The translations under genes and the position numbers were made by a program. Below, one piece after another: positions 34,395 through 43,359 of a DNA stretch of 45,836 nucleotides. The stretch is from Candidatus Cryptobacteroides faecipullorum (GTDB lineage Bacteria; Bacteroidota; Bacteroidia; Bacteroidales; UBA932): the NCBI GenBank assembly GCA_017694885.1, contig JADIMH010000036.1:1-45836 (forward strand), written 5' to 3'. The first letter of the stretch is position 1. The number at the start of each line of letters is the position of its first letter. The notes beneath the pieces are model-generated. The model did not search any database, was not told the origin of the DNA, and saw only the letters and a list, made by a program, of their open reading frames with translations.

Positions 34395-35285
34395 CTACAG
34401 GGGCTGTTCACGGTGGCGCTTCCACCTTCTGTGGGACCACAGCCAGTATGCAGGCTCACGGCGGATGGTCTTTTCAAGCATCTTCATGAATTCCCTGGTA
34501 TACGGATCAGGCCCCTTATCCTCAGGATCAGGCACTACAGGACAGAAAGTCAGCCTGTAATGGCCTCTGGAAGTCTTTTCCATATCAAGGTACACGAACC
34601 GTGCGTCAACATGGTTGCCTATAGTCTCCCCGCCTACGACATAAGGAGTATCCTGCCCCAGGAAAGTAGTCCAATGATGTAGTGTCTTTCCTGTCGGCCT
34701 CTGGTCGGAAATAAAGCCTATGACAAATTTCTGCCCGCCGCGCTCTATCCCGAGAAGCCGGCGGACTGCATTTTTCTGAGGGATGCATTCCAGACCGAAC
34801 CGCGAGCGGATCCGCAGCATGACCATATCCATCATCTTGTTCCGCAACGGCCTGTAGATCTGCCCTCCGACAAGCGGCTCCTTGAAATGGTGTATTATGG
34901 CCTGCACCCATTCCCAGTTCCCGTAATGCCCGAGCAGAAGGACCACCGAATGGCCGGAACGGATGATGTCGTCAATATACTCTCCGTTGGTCACAACGGC
35001 CCTGCGGTCAATCTCCTCGTCCGAAATATGAAGCAGCTTCACCGTCTCGGCAATGCAGTCGCACAGATGCCGGTAGAATTTTTTTTCTATCCGGATGATG
35101 TTACTGTGGCCGGAAGGGCCGAAAACCAGTTCCAGATTGTGTCTTACTGTCTTGCGGCGGTAACGGACCGCATAATAGATGATAAAATAGGCTATATCGC
35201 TGAACACATACAAGACTTCCAACGGGAGACGGGCCAAAGCAGAGAGAATTCCTACCGATATCCTATAGCTTATATTTGTCGTCAT
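34395..35285 (-). CDS. Lysophospholipid/lipid A acyltransferase (LpxL/HtrB family)
   Basis: 296 residues. It has an N-terminal membrane anchor (about residues 20-40), the HX4E catalytic motif at residues 120-125 (HYGNWE), and SDQRPTGKTLHHWTTFLGQDT in the acyl-binding core, followed by EPAYWLWSHRRWK at the end, all hallmarks of Kdo2-lipid A secondary acyltransferases. It likely adds an acyl chain to lipid A at the inner membrane. The -7 region upstream on the minus strand reads TATATTTA (one mismatch). It is divergent from the GT4 gene, which begins the glycan locus. Confidence 0.9.
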   Translation of the reverse strand: MTTNISYRISVGILSALARLPLEVLYVFSDIAYFIIYYAVRYRRKTVRHNLELVFGPSGHSNIIRIEKKFYRHLCDCIAETVKLLHISDEEIDRRAVVTNGEYIDDIIRSGHSVVLLLGHYGNWEWVQAIIHHFKEPLVGGQIYRPLRNKMMDMVMLRIRSRFGLECIPQKNAVRRLLGIERGGQKFVIGFISDQRPTGKTLHHWTTFLGQDTPYVVGGETIGNHVDARFVYLDMEKTSRGHYRLTFCPVVPDPEDKGPDPYTREFMKMLEKTIRREPAYWLWSHRRWKRHREQPL

Positions 35286-35311
35286 TCGTTTTACTTTTCC
35301 GTAAATATATA

Positions 35312-35349
35312 TGTTTTCCCACGATATGAAAAAATTAATTATATTTTTG
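35312..35349 (+). promoter_or_regulatory. Promoter region of the GT4 gene, copy 1 of a duplicated element
   Basis: Ends in TATTTTTG (35342-35349), 19 bp before the ATG. The segment is near-identical to 36504-36542, sharing a 13-base core (GATATGAAAAAAT), a TGTTTT-type left end and the same -7 box. Neither copy has TTTG at the usual upstream distance. Confidence 0.6.
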
Positions 35350-35368
35350 CAGGAAAAACAAAAGGAAA

Positions 35369-36457
35369 ATGCCGAAGAACAGTCTGCCCGAAAAAAAGAT
35401 AGTGATTGACGCCTACCCTATTGCCAGTCCTTATGAAGGACTGGGTGTATTCTGCAAACAGATCGGAGAACGGTTAGGTATGCGGGCCGCCGAATTGCGC
35501 TCGCGGTATAATATCGGACTTTATTTCATACTGCCTCCGGAATGCAAGGGATGTTTCGGCAACGATGTGCACTACTTAGGCGTGCCGCTGTCTCTGCGTT
35601 TCCTGTTGCCTTTTTATCCGATACGTGCGGATCTGTTCCATATTCCCTACCAGTGCAACCACATCAAAAGCCTCTTCTACGCCAAAAAGCAGCTCATGAC
35701 CGTCCATGACATCAACTTCATTTATGAGAAAAGCGGGAAGAAGCTGGATAAAGCCGTCCGGAAGTTTGAAAAGAAACTGAAGAAGTCCGACTATCTGGAA
35801 TACATTTCCGAATTTGCAAAAAAAGACACAGAAAAACATTTTGGCATACATCGCCCGTCAAAAATCATTTACAACGGCATTACCGACCTTCCGGCCATAG
35901 CCCGCGACTCTTGCCTTCCGGACGGAGTGCCGCCGAAATTCCTTTTCCATATTTCAAGCCTGATGCCCAAAAAGAATGTGGACCTGCTGGTAGAAATGAT
36001 GAAGTATCTGCCTGAGGAAAACCTGCTGATTGTCGGGAACTGGAGCCGCAAATCAGGCCAGACCCTATATCGGAAGATTCAGGAAACCAATACCGGCAAC
36101 ATATATACATTGCCAAATGTAACGGAAGAGGAAAAGGCTGCGCTCTACAAAGCCTGCCGCGCTTTCCTGTTCCCTTCGTTATGCGAGGGGTTCGGAATGC
36201 CGCCCATCGAAGCGATGAAATTCGGGAAACCGGTATTCCTCTCTACCCTGACAAGCCTGCCCGAAATAGGAGGGGACGATGCTTTCTATTGGAAAGACCT
36301 GACTCCGAAAGCGATGGCGGAAACCGTAAAAGAGCGGATGGCATTTTTCGATGCGACTCCGTCCTATACGGAAAAGATAATAAAGAACGCCTCCAGGTTC
36401 AATTGGGATGATTGCGTAGAGCAATATATCCGGTACTATATTGAAATCATAAATTAA
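35369..36457 (+). CDS. Glycosyltransferase family 4 (GT-B)
   Basis: 362 residues. The C-terminal GT-B domain has the retaining-GT motif EX7E at residues 273-281 (EGFGMPPIE) and KFLFHISSLMPKKNVDLLVEMMKYL, where the sugar nucleotide binds. The N-terminal half (DAYPIASPYEGLGVFCKQI...HIPYQCNHIKSL...MTVHDINFIYEK) binds the acceptor. It is predicted to add a sugar to a lipid-linked glycan on the cytosolic face. It begins the surface-glycan block and is followed after 103 bp by two tandem GT-A paralogs that have a similar promoter. Confidence 0.88.
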   Translation: MPKNSLPEKKIVIDAYPIASPYEGLGVFCKQIGERLGMRAAELRSRYNIGLYFILPPECKGCFGNDVHYLGVPLSLRFLLPFYPIRADLFHIPYQCNHIKSLFYAKKQLMTVHDINFIYEKSGKKLDKAVRKFEKKLKKSDYLEYISEFAKKDTEKHFGIHRPSKIIYNGITDLPAIARDSCLPDGVPPKFLFHISSLMPKKNVDLLVEMMKYLPEENLLIVGNWSRKSGQTLYRKIQETNTGNIYTLPNVTEEEKAALYKACRAFLFPSLCEGFGMPPIEAMKFGKPVFLSTLTSLPEIGGDDAFYWKDLTPKAMAETVKERMAFFDATPSYTEKIIKNASRFNWDDCVEQYIRYYIEIIN

Positions 36458-36503
36458 AAGCTTCCATTTTCCGGCAATCCGGGTTCAGAGCAGGGAATGT
36501 ATG

Positions 36504-36542
36504 TGTTTTTTCCATTGATATGAAAAAATAATTGTATTTTTG
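36504..36542 (+). promoter_or_regulatory. Promoter of the tandem GT pair, copy 2 of the duplicated element
   Basis: TATTTTTG at 36535-36542, 18 bp before the ATG at 36561. Homologous to 35312-35349. Both downstream genes also start with ATGCCGAA. Confidence 0.6.
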
Positions 36543-36560
36543 TTCCTAAAGAACAGAAAA

Positions 36561-37373
36561 ATGCCGAAAGAAAATAATCTAAAGCAACCTGAACAATCCG
36601 TTATCGTTTCCATGACTTCTTTTCCGGCTGCGATACCGTATGCCGTCCAGGCCGTCCGGTCGATTCTGGACGGGTCGGTGCTTCCTGACAGGATTGTCCT
36701 TTATCTTACATTTTCCCAATTCAGCGATATAAAGATTCCGGAAGAGCTCAGGATTTTGGCCGGGAGCAATCCTATATTTGAAATACGCAACTATGACAGA
36801 GACATACGGTCATATCGGAAACTCATCCCTGCATTAAAGGATTTTCCGGATTCCGTTATCGTGACTGTTGACGATGATGTGGCCTATCACAGGCACATGC
36901 TGCGTGATCTGCTGAGGCTTCATAAAGAGATTCCTAACGCCGTACTGGCGCACCGCGCCAAACGCATGAACCCCGGCCATCCCTACAGGACATGGGAAAA
37001 ATACAGGTGGTACCATTTCGTATTGAAAAAGATACATGCCGATTTCCGGAACATACAGACCGGAGTAGGTGGCGTACTGTATCCGCCGCATTCCCTGAAA
37101 ACCGGAATGCTCGATGAAGATCTGTTCACACAGCTGGCTCCTACAACGGACGACATCTGGTTCTGGGCTGCGGCCGTTGCCAATGATGTTCCGGTCATCC
37201 CCGTACCGTTCGGGCATAACAAACCGAAAGGTCTCGGAAAGCCGAAAAGCATATCCCTGAAAACGGTCAATTTCAAAGCCGGCACAGACAAGAATGCCGC
37301 AGCGCTCGATGCGATTATTGAAAGATATCCTGAAGTAGGGAAAAAAATAAACTATAACTTTCAACCGCGATGA
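36561..37373 (+). CDS. GT-A-fold glycosyltransferase, first of a tandem pair
   Basis: 270 residues. Begins Met-Pro-Lys-Glu; SMTSFPAAI near residue 17, an AVRSILDGSVLPDRIVLYL nucleotide-binding half, a DDD triad at residues 104-106 (VTVDDDVAYH) in the metal/donor position, QTGVGGVLYPP, and APTTDDIWFWAAA, which probably holds the catalytic base. The organisation fits a small GT-A transferase; donor and acceptor are unknown. I chose 36561 because an in-frame TTG at 36540 lies inside the -7 box. The stop overlaps the start of the second copy (ATGA). Confidence 0.8.
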   Translation: MPKENNLKQPEQSVIVSMTSFPAAIPYAVQAVRSILDGSVLPDRIVLYLTFSQFSDIKIPEELRILAGSNPIFEIRNYDRDIRSYRKLIPALKDFPDSVIVTVDDDVAYHRHMLRDLLRLHKEIPNAVLAHRAKRMNPGHPYRTWEKYRWYHFVLKKIHADFRNIQTGVGGVLYPPHSLKTGMLDEDLFTQLAPTTDDIWFWAAAVANDVPVIPVPFGHNKPKGLGKPKSISLKTVNFKAGTDKNAAALDAIIERYPEVGKKINYNFQPR

Positions 37374-38155
37374 TCAACGGCAGGCCGGAAACAATCATTT
37401 CGCTGACATCATTCCCGGAGGCGATTCAATATGCGACAGAAGCAATACGTTCAATCCTGAACGGGTCGTTACTGCCGGACAAAGTGGTACTGTATCTTGA
37501 CACCCGGAAATTTCCTGACGGGAAAATACCCCCTGTGCTTGAAAAGCTCAGGAAAGAGAGTCCTATCGTGGAAGTACGGTTCGATTCAGAGGAAATACGG
37601 TCATACAAAAAACTCGTTCCGGCACTGAAGGATTTCCCCGATGACATCATCGTAACCATTGACGATGACATACATTATCACCGGGATATGCTTCGCGACC
37701 TTGTCGATATGCATAAACGTGTCCCGGATGCCATCATCGCACACCGGGTAAGGAAAGTGCGCCTTGACACACCTTACAGCAAATGGAAAAAATACAAATG
37801 GTACGACTTCATCTTCAAGAAAGTGCATTTCAGCCATCTGGCCATGCAGACCGGTGTAGGAGGAGTGCTGTATCCCCCGAATTCCCTGGACAGGACAATG
37901 CTGGATCCGGCCCTGTTCATGGATATGGCGCCGACCAACGATGATGTCTGGTTCTGGATTGCCGCCGTATCGCAGGGTACCTATGTCGTCCCTCTGCCGA
38001 ACGGACGCAATCATGTCAAAGGAATCGGCAAACCCGACAAAATCTCCCTCAAGAAGATAAACCTTAATTCAGGCGCGGACCGTAATCTGGAAGCCCTGAA
38101 TAAAATACTGGAACATTATCCTGAAATCAAAAGGAAGTTACGCGAGGCCGAATGA
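37370..38155 (+). CDS. GT-A-fold glycosyltransferase, second of a tandem pair
   Basis: 261 residues, collinear with and clearly paralogous to the preceding protein: SLTSFPEAI, AIRSILNGSLLPDKVVLYL, DDD at residues 98-100 (VTIDDDIHYH), QTGVGGVLYPPNSL, APTNDDVWFWIAA. All motifs are intact in both, so each may add a different residue or make a different linkage. The 4-bp overlap predicts coupled translation. A decayed DUF5672 copy on the other strand begins right after the stop. Confidence 0.8.
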   Translation: MINGRPETIISLTSFPEAIQYATEAIRSILNGSLLPDKVVLYLDTRKFPDGKIPPVLEKLRKESPIVEVRFDSEEIRSYKKLVPALKDFPDDIIVTIDDDIHYHRDMLRDLVDMHKRVPDAIIAHRVRKVRLDTPYSKWKKYKWYDFIFKKVHFSHLAMQTGVGGVLYPPNSLDRTMLDPALFMDMAPTNDDVWFWIAAVSQGTYVVPLPNGRNHVKGIGKPDKISLKKINLNSGADRNLEALNKILEHYPEIKRKLREAE

Positions 38156-38340
38156 TCGGGAACCAGAAAACCCTCATCTTTTCCTTATACCAGGCATGAC
38201 AGCCAAAAGGCAGGCGATGATGGTTCTCCTTGAAACAAAGGGCCGGATATTTATCGAGTAAAACGGCATAGAGTTCTGCATCGACTCCTTGCGCGACATC
38301 AAGGGAATCTATGAAAGCCTGACACGAGAGGAATATGAAA
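38156..38340 (-). pseudogene. Remnant of a second DUF5672 glycosyltransferase gene
   Basis: Reading the minus strand gives a C-terminal fragment (DKYPALCFKEN, LPFGCHAWYKEKMR, FWFPII) that matches the end of the intact DUF5672 protein encoded at 39567-40379 (DRYPALCYKEN, LPFGCHAWYKEKMR, FWFPII) at the same spacing. Nothing matching the first two-thirds is present, there is no start, and the similarity fades near 38340. It is a partial duplicate or a gene truncated during rearrangement. The 282-bp gap to glf holds nothing else I can support. Confidence 0.75.
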
Positions 38341-38437
38341 AGATGTGCAATACATGAACGGTCTGATTTCTGGAAGAAAGTATTTCAGCATGGCTATATC
38401 CGAGGTCTTACCGCGTGTCGTTATATAAAAACGGCCG

Positions 38438-39574
38438 TTATTCTGAACGGAAACGCTCCAACAGGCATTCCACAATCTGGTGCATATCATAATATCTGTA
38501 TTCAGCCAGCCTCCCGCCGAAGATTACCCGCTTCTCCTTGTCAGCCAAGGCCTTGTATTGACAGTATAGGCTGTTGTTCCGGTCATCGTTTACCGGATAA
38601 TAAGGTTCCATTCCATCTTTCCATTCCGTGGAGTATTCTTTGGAAATCAAGGTTTTCGAAGAGTTATACACTTCTGATCCGAACATTTCGAAATGCTTGT
38701 GCTCAATGATACGGGTATAGGGTACATCCTTTTCCGTATAATTCACAACAGCGTTTCCCTGATAATTAGGCATATCGAGTACCTCTTCTTCGAAACGTAC
38801 AGTACGATATTCCAGTTTGCCATAGCAATATCCGTAATATTCGTCAATTTTTCCTGTGAATACGATTGTATCAGCCAATCCTTCCCAGTAAAGACGATTT
38901 GTGAAGAAGTCCGTTCCGGTTTTTGTCTCGATTCCGTCCAATAATCCTGCTATAAGTTTGTTGTATCCGCCTATTGGGACTCCCTGGTATTTGTCATTGA
39001 AGTAATTGTTGTCGAAAACCAACCTGACAGGCAGACGTTTGATAATAAAGGCTGGAAGGTCCACGCATGGACGTCCCCATTGTTTCTCCGTATAGCCTTT
39101 TATCAGCCGTTCATAGATGTCTTCTCCTATCAGAATACGAGCCTGTTCTTCCAGATTGCGCGGAACAGTCACTCCATCATCCTTCATCTTGGCTGCCGCT
39201 TCGGCCCTTTGCTCGTCAAGCTTCGCCATCGCTTCGGCAGGGGTCGTGACGCCCCACATCTGGTAAAAGGTATTCATGTTGAAAGGCAGGTTATACAACT
39301 GTCCTTTGAAATTGGCTACAGGGGAATTAGTATATCGGTTGAATTCAGTGATGGAATTGACAAAATTCCATACCTTCTTGTTGCTGGTATGGAAGATGTG
39401 CGCCCCGTATTTATGTACGTTTATTCCTTCGATCTGCTCACAATACAGATTACCACCCAGTTGAGGTCGTTTGTCGATCACCATGCAACGCTTGCCCTGC
39501 CTGGTTGCAAGATAGGCAAAAGTCGCTCCATACAAGCCGGAACCGACAACCAGATAATCGTACTTCTTATTCAT
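38438..39574 (-). CDS. glf: UDP-galactopyranose mutase
   Basis: 378 residues, an FAD enzyme that converts UDP-galactopyranose to UDP-galactofuranose. FAD motif VVGSGLYGATFAY (about residues 9-21), CMVIDKRPQLGGNLY, YGAHIFHTSN, the GYTEKQWGR substrate loop, PVRLVFDNNYFNDKYQGVPIGGY, and the C-terminal GGRLAEYRYYDMHQ with the conserved Arg and Tyr. It is complete and normal in length. Its start overlaps the DUF5672 stop by 8 bp. It shows that the glycan made by this locus probably contains galactofuranose. Confidence 0.96.
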   Translation of the reverse strand: MNKKYDYLVVGSGLYGATFAYLATRQGKRCMVIDKRPQLGGNLYCEQIEGINVHKYGAHIFHTSNKKVWNFVNSITEFNRYTNSPVANFKGQLYNLPFNMNTFYQMWGVTTPAEAMAKLDEQRAEAAAKMKDDGVTVPRNLEEQARILIGEDIYERLIKGYTEKQWGRPCVDLPAFIIKRLPVRLVFDNNYFNDKYQGVPIGGYNKLIAGLLDGIETKTGTDFFTNRLYWEGLADTIVFTGKIDEYYGYCYGKLEYRTVRFEEEVLDMPNYQGNAVVNYTEKDVPYTRIIEHKHFEMFGSEVYNSSKTLISKEYSTEWKDGMEPYYPVNDDRNNSLYCQYKALADKEKRVIFGGRLAEYRYYDMHQIVECLLERFRSE

Positions 39575-40379
39575 CTTTCGTTATTTTACAATGAAGTGTT
39601 TCAGGGTGAATGATAGGGAACCAAAAATCCCTCATCTTTTCCTTGTACCATGCGTGGCAGCCAAACGGAAGCCGGTAACCGTTTTCCTTATAGCAGAGTG
39701 CCGGGTACCTGTCAAAACTAAATTGCAGTGCCTCCTTGTATTCCGGATATGAAAAGTCCATGCCGTGCTTGTTCACCTCAAGAGCGAAGAACAGGTCTTC
39801 ATTGGAGGAATATCCTTTTTTGGACAAATGTGCACGGACAACGTCCTGCAGATTTTCAGTAGCGCGAATATGGCTTGATACTTTCCGCAAGGAAAGGCCA
39901 CCGTTGCCTACTTTGAAGTCTTTTTCTGTGCGTCTTCGGCTATGGAAATATCTGCGCCACAGCCGGAGTATCGGCATACGGTAAAGTGCCGGTGCGGACC
40001 ATGGGGCCCCGATATAATCATACTCTTTTTTACACCATGAGAGCAATTCATCCCGAAAAATATATGCATCAAGCTGACATACCAGAATATAGTCCGTATC
40101 TGAAAACCTCCGATAGAATTCCGGAGACAACATCAGACGGTTATATCCGGCAATACCGTTAAAATACCCATCATCAAAAATCTCCTCTCCGCATCCAGAG
40201 AACTTTTTTTTGATATTGCTGATATCAAGTCCTGAAGGACGGATAAAAACAAAATTATGTGTTTTCAAAACACTCCAATTATGCTCCAATGAAATCCGTT
40301 CGAATGGATTCAAGATATTGCTGTATATAGGTACTACTACCTTTACAGACACATCATCGGTGGTATTTGCTCCGGACAC
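39567..40379 (-). CDS. DUF5672 family putative glycosyltransferase
   Basis: 270 residues. Conserved positions include CQLDAYIF (Asp104; DxD-like), YIGAPW, KVGNGGLSLR (157-165), NEDLFF and LPFGCHAW, the pattern of DUF5672, a GT-A-like family common in polysaccharide loci. The function is inferred from fold and context only. A degraded relative lies at 38156-38340. It is read together with glf, GT92 and Stealth genes, with gaps of 12 bp and 8 bp to its upstream neighbours. Confidence 0.8.
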   Translation of the reverse strand: MSGANTTDDVSVKVVVPIYSNILNPFERISLEHNWSVLKTHNFVFIRPSGLDISNIKKKFSGCGEEIFDDGYFNGIAGYNRLMLSPEFYRRFSDTDYILVCQLDAYIFRDELLSWCKKEYDYIGAPWSAPALYRMPILRLWRRYFHSRRRTEKDFKVGNGGLSLRKVSSHIRATENLQDVVRAHLSKKGYSSNEDLFFALEVNKHGMDFSYPEYKEALQFSFDRYPALCYKENGYRLPFGCHAWYKEKMRDFWFPIIHPETLHCKITKDE

Positions 40380-40391
40380 TGTCTATTGATA

Positions 40392-41294
40392 TTAAATTGT
40401 GATACTTCCAACCGGTTCGTCTTCTATGTCATTCAGATCGTATTGGTCGAAATAGCTGAAATCACGCAATGTATTTATACGGGCACGACCACGCGCCCGC
40501 TTGGCAAGGAACTCCTCGTATGATTTCACCGCATAATGGTTGATGCGTATAACGTCCTGCTGCGGTTTACGGTCCCTAAAACCTTTTTTTATCGGAACGC
40601 CATGCGAATCGACGGATTGTCCCGATATACGCGCAGCTTCGTGGCAACCCACCATTGTGCAGACCCTCCGCGGGTCGACTATGCTTTTCACATGCGTATT
40701 CAGTCTGTGCTCCGAAAGAGAATGTTTCCGGAATCTTTCCATCACACCTCCAGGCTCTTTAGTCTTTGCCCCACCACTGCCATATACCAGCCAATTTATT
40801 TCCACTGCAGAAAATTTTTCCATCCTGTGCAGAAAATCTGGAATCGTGCTGTCTTTTACAGGCACAATAAATTCATCAAGATCAATTACTGCAATCCATC
40901 GGGCTTCAAGTCGATGACGTTCAAAACAGTCATCATACGCGGCCAGTTGCTGTTTCTGTCCCGGAAAGAAAGTATATTCCACCAGCCCTGAATCTATATA
41001 AGGAGCAAGTTCCTCTTTTGTGCTGTCTGTACTGCCGTTATCGTATATATAAAACTTCTCTACCCCTTTCGAACGATGCCATTCTATCCATTCCTTGAAA
41101 TACTGGCCTTCGTTTTTGGCAATGGCACATACAGCCAGATAATATTTAGGCTGCGTATGGTCACGTTTCAGCATATGTTTCAATCTTGCAGCGTTGAAAA
41201 GTCCATAGCGCAATATCCCACGCCACCTGTTCCGCTCCATTTTATTCGGAATTATTCCCGCAATGATTTCTGCAAAGACCTTATTCATAGGCAA
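40392..41294 (-). CDS. Glycosyltransferase family 92-like protein
   Basis: 300 residues. A GT-A core begins with YYLAVCAIAKNEGQYFKEWIEWHRSKGVEKFYIYDNGSTD. The metal/donor motif DLDEF sits at residues 138-142. A late conserved His lies in IRINHYAVKSYEEF, and GSGGAKTKEPG lies between. GT92 enzymes commonly transfer galactose. With glf next door, galactofuranosyl or galactosyl transfer is plausible but not shown. Confidence 0.85.
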   Translation of the reverse strand: MPMNKVFAEIIAGIIPNKMERNRWRGILRYGLFNAARLKHMLKRDHTQPKYYLAVCAIAKNEGQYFKEWIEWHRSKGVEKFYIYDNGSTDSTKEELAPYIDSGLVEYTFFPGQKQQLAAYDDCFERHRLEARWIAVIDLDEFIVPVKDSTIPDFLHRMEKFSAVEINWLVYGSGGAKTKEPGGVMERFRKHSLSEHRLNTHVKSIVDPRRVCTMVGCHEAARISGQSVDSHGVPIKKGFRDRKPQQDVIRINHYAVKSYEEFLAKRARGRARINTLRDFSYFDQYDLNDIEDEPVGSITI

Positions 41295-41302
41295 GTCTGT
41301 GA

Positions 41303-42295
41303 TTAACGTTCAAAACTTGACTTTTCCGGTAGGATATGTTCAAATGCATCCTTAATATTCTCCATCACCTGAGCATAATTCTTTATATGGACATTGTCAT
41401 TCAGGCAGACCAGAGAATAGGACTGTTTTCTGATGGCCCTTACTGCCTGCCGCGGGCGAATCATCAGAGGAAACATCTTTGTATCACTGTAGGTATTGTA
41501 CGGAACGAAGTTTCCACGGCAGATCTGCCAGGTACGGAAAAGTTCAGGCGTATAGTCATTCAGGGCACGAAACCTGTTTATCGATGTCTCCGTCAGCTCC
41601 TTACCGGCTACATCCCACACTTCCTCAAACGTGGATTTAAGGTATGGTTGTGCATTATGTGGTGTCCGCAGAGTTATGAATTTGCCATATGGCTTCAGCA
41701 GATAATTCCACCGGGCCTTGGAACCGTAACTCCTGTCGAACCATTTGTCATGATCCCGGGCCATCACCTCTTTCTTGTCAAAATGGGCATTGATGATTCT
41801 CAGGTTGTTCTTAATGCGCTTGTACCACTGGGACCACCCCGGATTATAAAGGAAGGCAGCAATGTCACATGGAAGACCGTTACGGAAAAACCGTTCCGAT
41901 CCGATCTTGTTTATGATGTAGAAGTCATCATTGAAATATACAAAATGCTCCGCCAGATCATAAATTCTGTGGATGTAGCGTTCAATCACCACCGAATTGT
42001 ATGTCGGCAGGAACTGTTCCGGAATATAGTCCTTATGGTTTACCAGATGTATCTTCGGATTTCTCTCATCCAGCCAACCTGGCTTCTGCCCGCTGGTCAC
42101 GAAGTGTATCTTTCTTACCCACGGAGCGAACTTCTCGACACCTCTGAACCAGTATTTCAGAAAGCCATAGTCCCTAAACCGGGCTTCCGACACCCCGTTT
42201 CTGGTATTTCCCTTCATTCCGGAATATTTCGCAAACTCCTCCTGCCAGGCAGGATCATCCATATCTACCCAAGTGATTACAAAATCTATATCCAT
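41303..42295 (-). CDS. Stealth-family sugar-1-phosphate transferase
   Basis: 330 residues. Stealth CR1 is at the start (DIDFVITWVDMDDPAWQ), CR2 follows at about residues 98-128 (with FNDDFYI), CR3 includes RTPHNAQPY, and CR4 is near the end (SLVCLNDN). Family members join hexose-1-phosphate units into phosphodiester-linked polymers in capsules, and eukaryotic GlcNAc-1-phosphotransferase shares the fold. The glycan may therefore contain a phosphodiester linkage. First gene of a four-gene minus-strand run ending in glf. Confidence 0.9.
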   Translation of the reverse strand: MDIDFVITWVDMDDPAWQEEFAKYSGMKGNTRNGVSEARFRDYGFLKYWFRGVEKFAPWVRKIHFVTSGQKPGWLDERNPKIHLVNHKDYIPEQFLPTYNSVVIERYIHRIYDLAEHFVYFNDDFYIINKIGSERFFRNGLPCDIAAFLYNPGWSQWYKRIKNNLRIINAHFDKKEVMARDHDKWFDRSYGSKARWNYLLKPYGKFITLRTPHNAQPYLKSTFEEVWDVAGKELTETSINRFRALNDYTPELFRTWQICRGNFVPYNTYSDTKMFPLMIRPRQAVRAIRKQSYSLVCLNDNVHIKNYAQVMENIKDAFEHILPEKSSFER

Positions 42296-42365
42296 TTATT
42301 CAAATAAAGTCAATAATGCAGGGAGATGCTCTGTGTGCTATATTTATCATTCCCTTATCGAATGG

Positions 42366-42373
42366 CAAAGTTA
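42366..42373 (-). promoter_or_regulatory. -7 element for the Stealth-GT92-DUF5672-glf run
   Basis: Minus-strand TAACTTTG about 70 bp before the Stealth start; no TTTG at the expected upstream distance. Confidence 0.4.
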
Positions 42374-42434
42374 AACCTTTTTCCTGAATATATAACCTGA
42401 ATCGGTCTTTGTAAAAGCCAGAACAACAATCAAC

Positions 42435-42466
42435 TTGCATATTTTACCTTTTACTATTAGTTTTGC
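42435..42466 (+). promoter_or_regulatory. Promoter of the RgpF-like gene
   Basis: CTTG (one mismatch) at 42435-42438, a 20-bp spacer, and TAGTTTTG at 42459-42466. It lies just before the ATG at 42486 and rules out an in-frame start at 42435. Confidence 0.55.
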
Positions 42467-42485
42467 TCTGAAATCGGAACAAATA

Positions 42486-43340
42486 ATGAAACTACTCGTC
42501 CACTTGCATATATACTATTATGATCAGATTCCTTATTTCATTGAGAAGTTATCCAATATATCAGGAGTTGCATGGGACCTTTTTATAACGGAAACAAAAC
42601 ATAATGAAGATGTGGAAAAAATCTTCAACAATCTTAGGGTAATACCTCATTACATTGAAACGGATAACGTCGGATATGACATCTGGCCATTTATCAAAGT
42701 CGTTAAATCTGTAAACCTTGATGACTATGATCTTATTCTGAAACTTCATACAAAAAACATCAGAGACCATAATAGCAAGATAAATGGATGCAGACTTAAC
42801 GGACCGCAATGGAGAAACGAGCTTGTTGACTCCCTGCTGATTAACAGGAAACATTTCGGCAAACTGATAAACATGTTCAAGCATGATGACAGACTGGGTC
42901 TGATATGCAGTTATCAGTTATACAGCAAGAAATCAAACAATCGGCCGGAAGATTTGTCCATGCTTCAAAATGAACTTGGCCGTCTCGGTTTCAAATTTCA
43001 GGGAGATCGTTTCTGTGCAGGCTCCATGTTCATGGCAAAAGCCGGGCTATACGGCTTTCTGCAGTCGGACAACATCCAGGCATCCATGTTTGAAGGTATA
43101 GCAAGGACAAAATCCATCGGCTCTATGGCCCACGTCTATGAACGTATATTATCAATGGTTCCATATGAATATTCCCATACAGTTAAAACAATACATACAA
43201 ACTATTTACGATCACTGCAAATAATGGTTTCCGGCTATATGAGACCTTTACTCGAATGGCTGTTTTCTATTACCGTTATAGGAGAAAACAGGCAAAAATT
43301 CCTGACTTTACTCGGAATAAGATTCCTCATTCGCAAATAA
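42486..43340 (+). CDS. RgpF-like (rhamnan synthesis F domain) glycan protein
   Basis: 284 residues. LLVHLHIYYYDQIPYFIEKL at the start, NVGYDIWPFIKVVKSVNLDDYDLILKLHTKN (a strong RgpF-family signature), WRNELVDSLL, and FCAGSMFMAKAG. RgpF-domain proteins act in building rhamnose-rich and related cell-surface polymers. Here it is a short, single-domain version. Coding sequence is noticeably richer in A/T than the genes left of 42 kb, suggesting a separate origin. It is divergent from the Stealth gene. Confidence 0.83.
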   Translation: MKLLVHLHIYYYDQIPYFIEKLSNISGVAWDLFITETKHNEDVEKIFNNLRVIPHYIETDNVGYDIWPFIKVVKSVNLDDYDLILKLHTKNIRDHNSKINGCRLNGPQWRNELVDSLLINRKHFGKLINMFKHDDRLGLICSYQLYSKKSNNRPEDLSMLQNELGRLGFKFQGDRFCAGSMFMAKAGLYGFLQSDNIQASMFEGIARTKSIGSMAHVYERILSMVPYEYSHTVKTIHTNYLRSLQIMVSGYMRPLLEWLFSITVIGENRQKFLTLLGIRFLIRK

Positions 43341-43359
43341 TGAAACGATAAACAGACCA

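Noticed and set aside
41336..42307. 323-codon plus-strand frame opposite the Stealth gene
   Set aside because: The minus strand carries all Stealth conserved regions; this frame has none.
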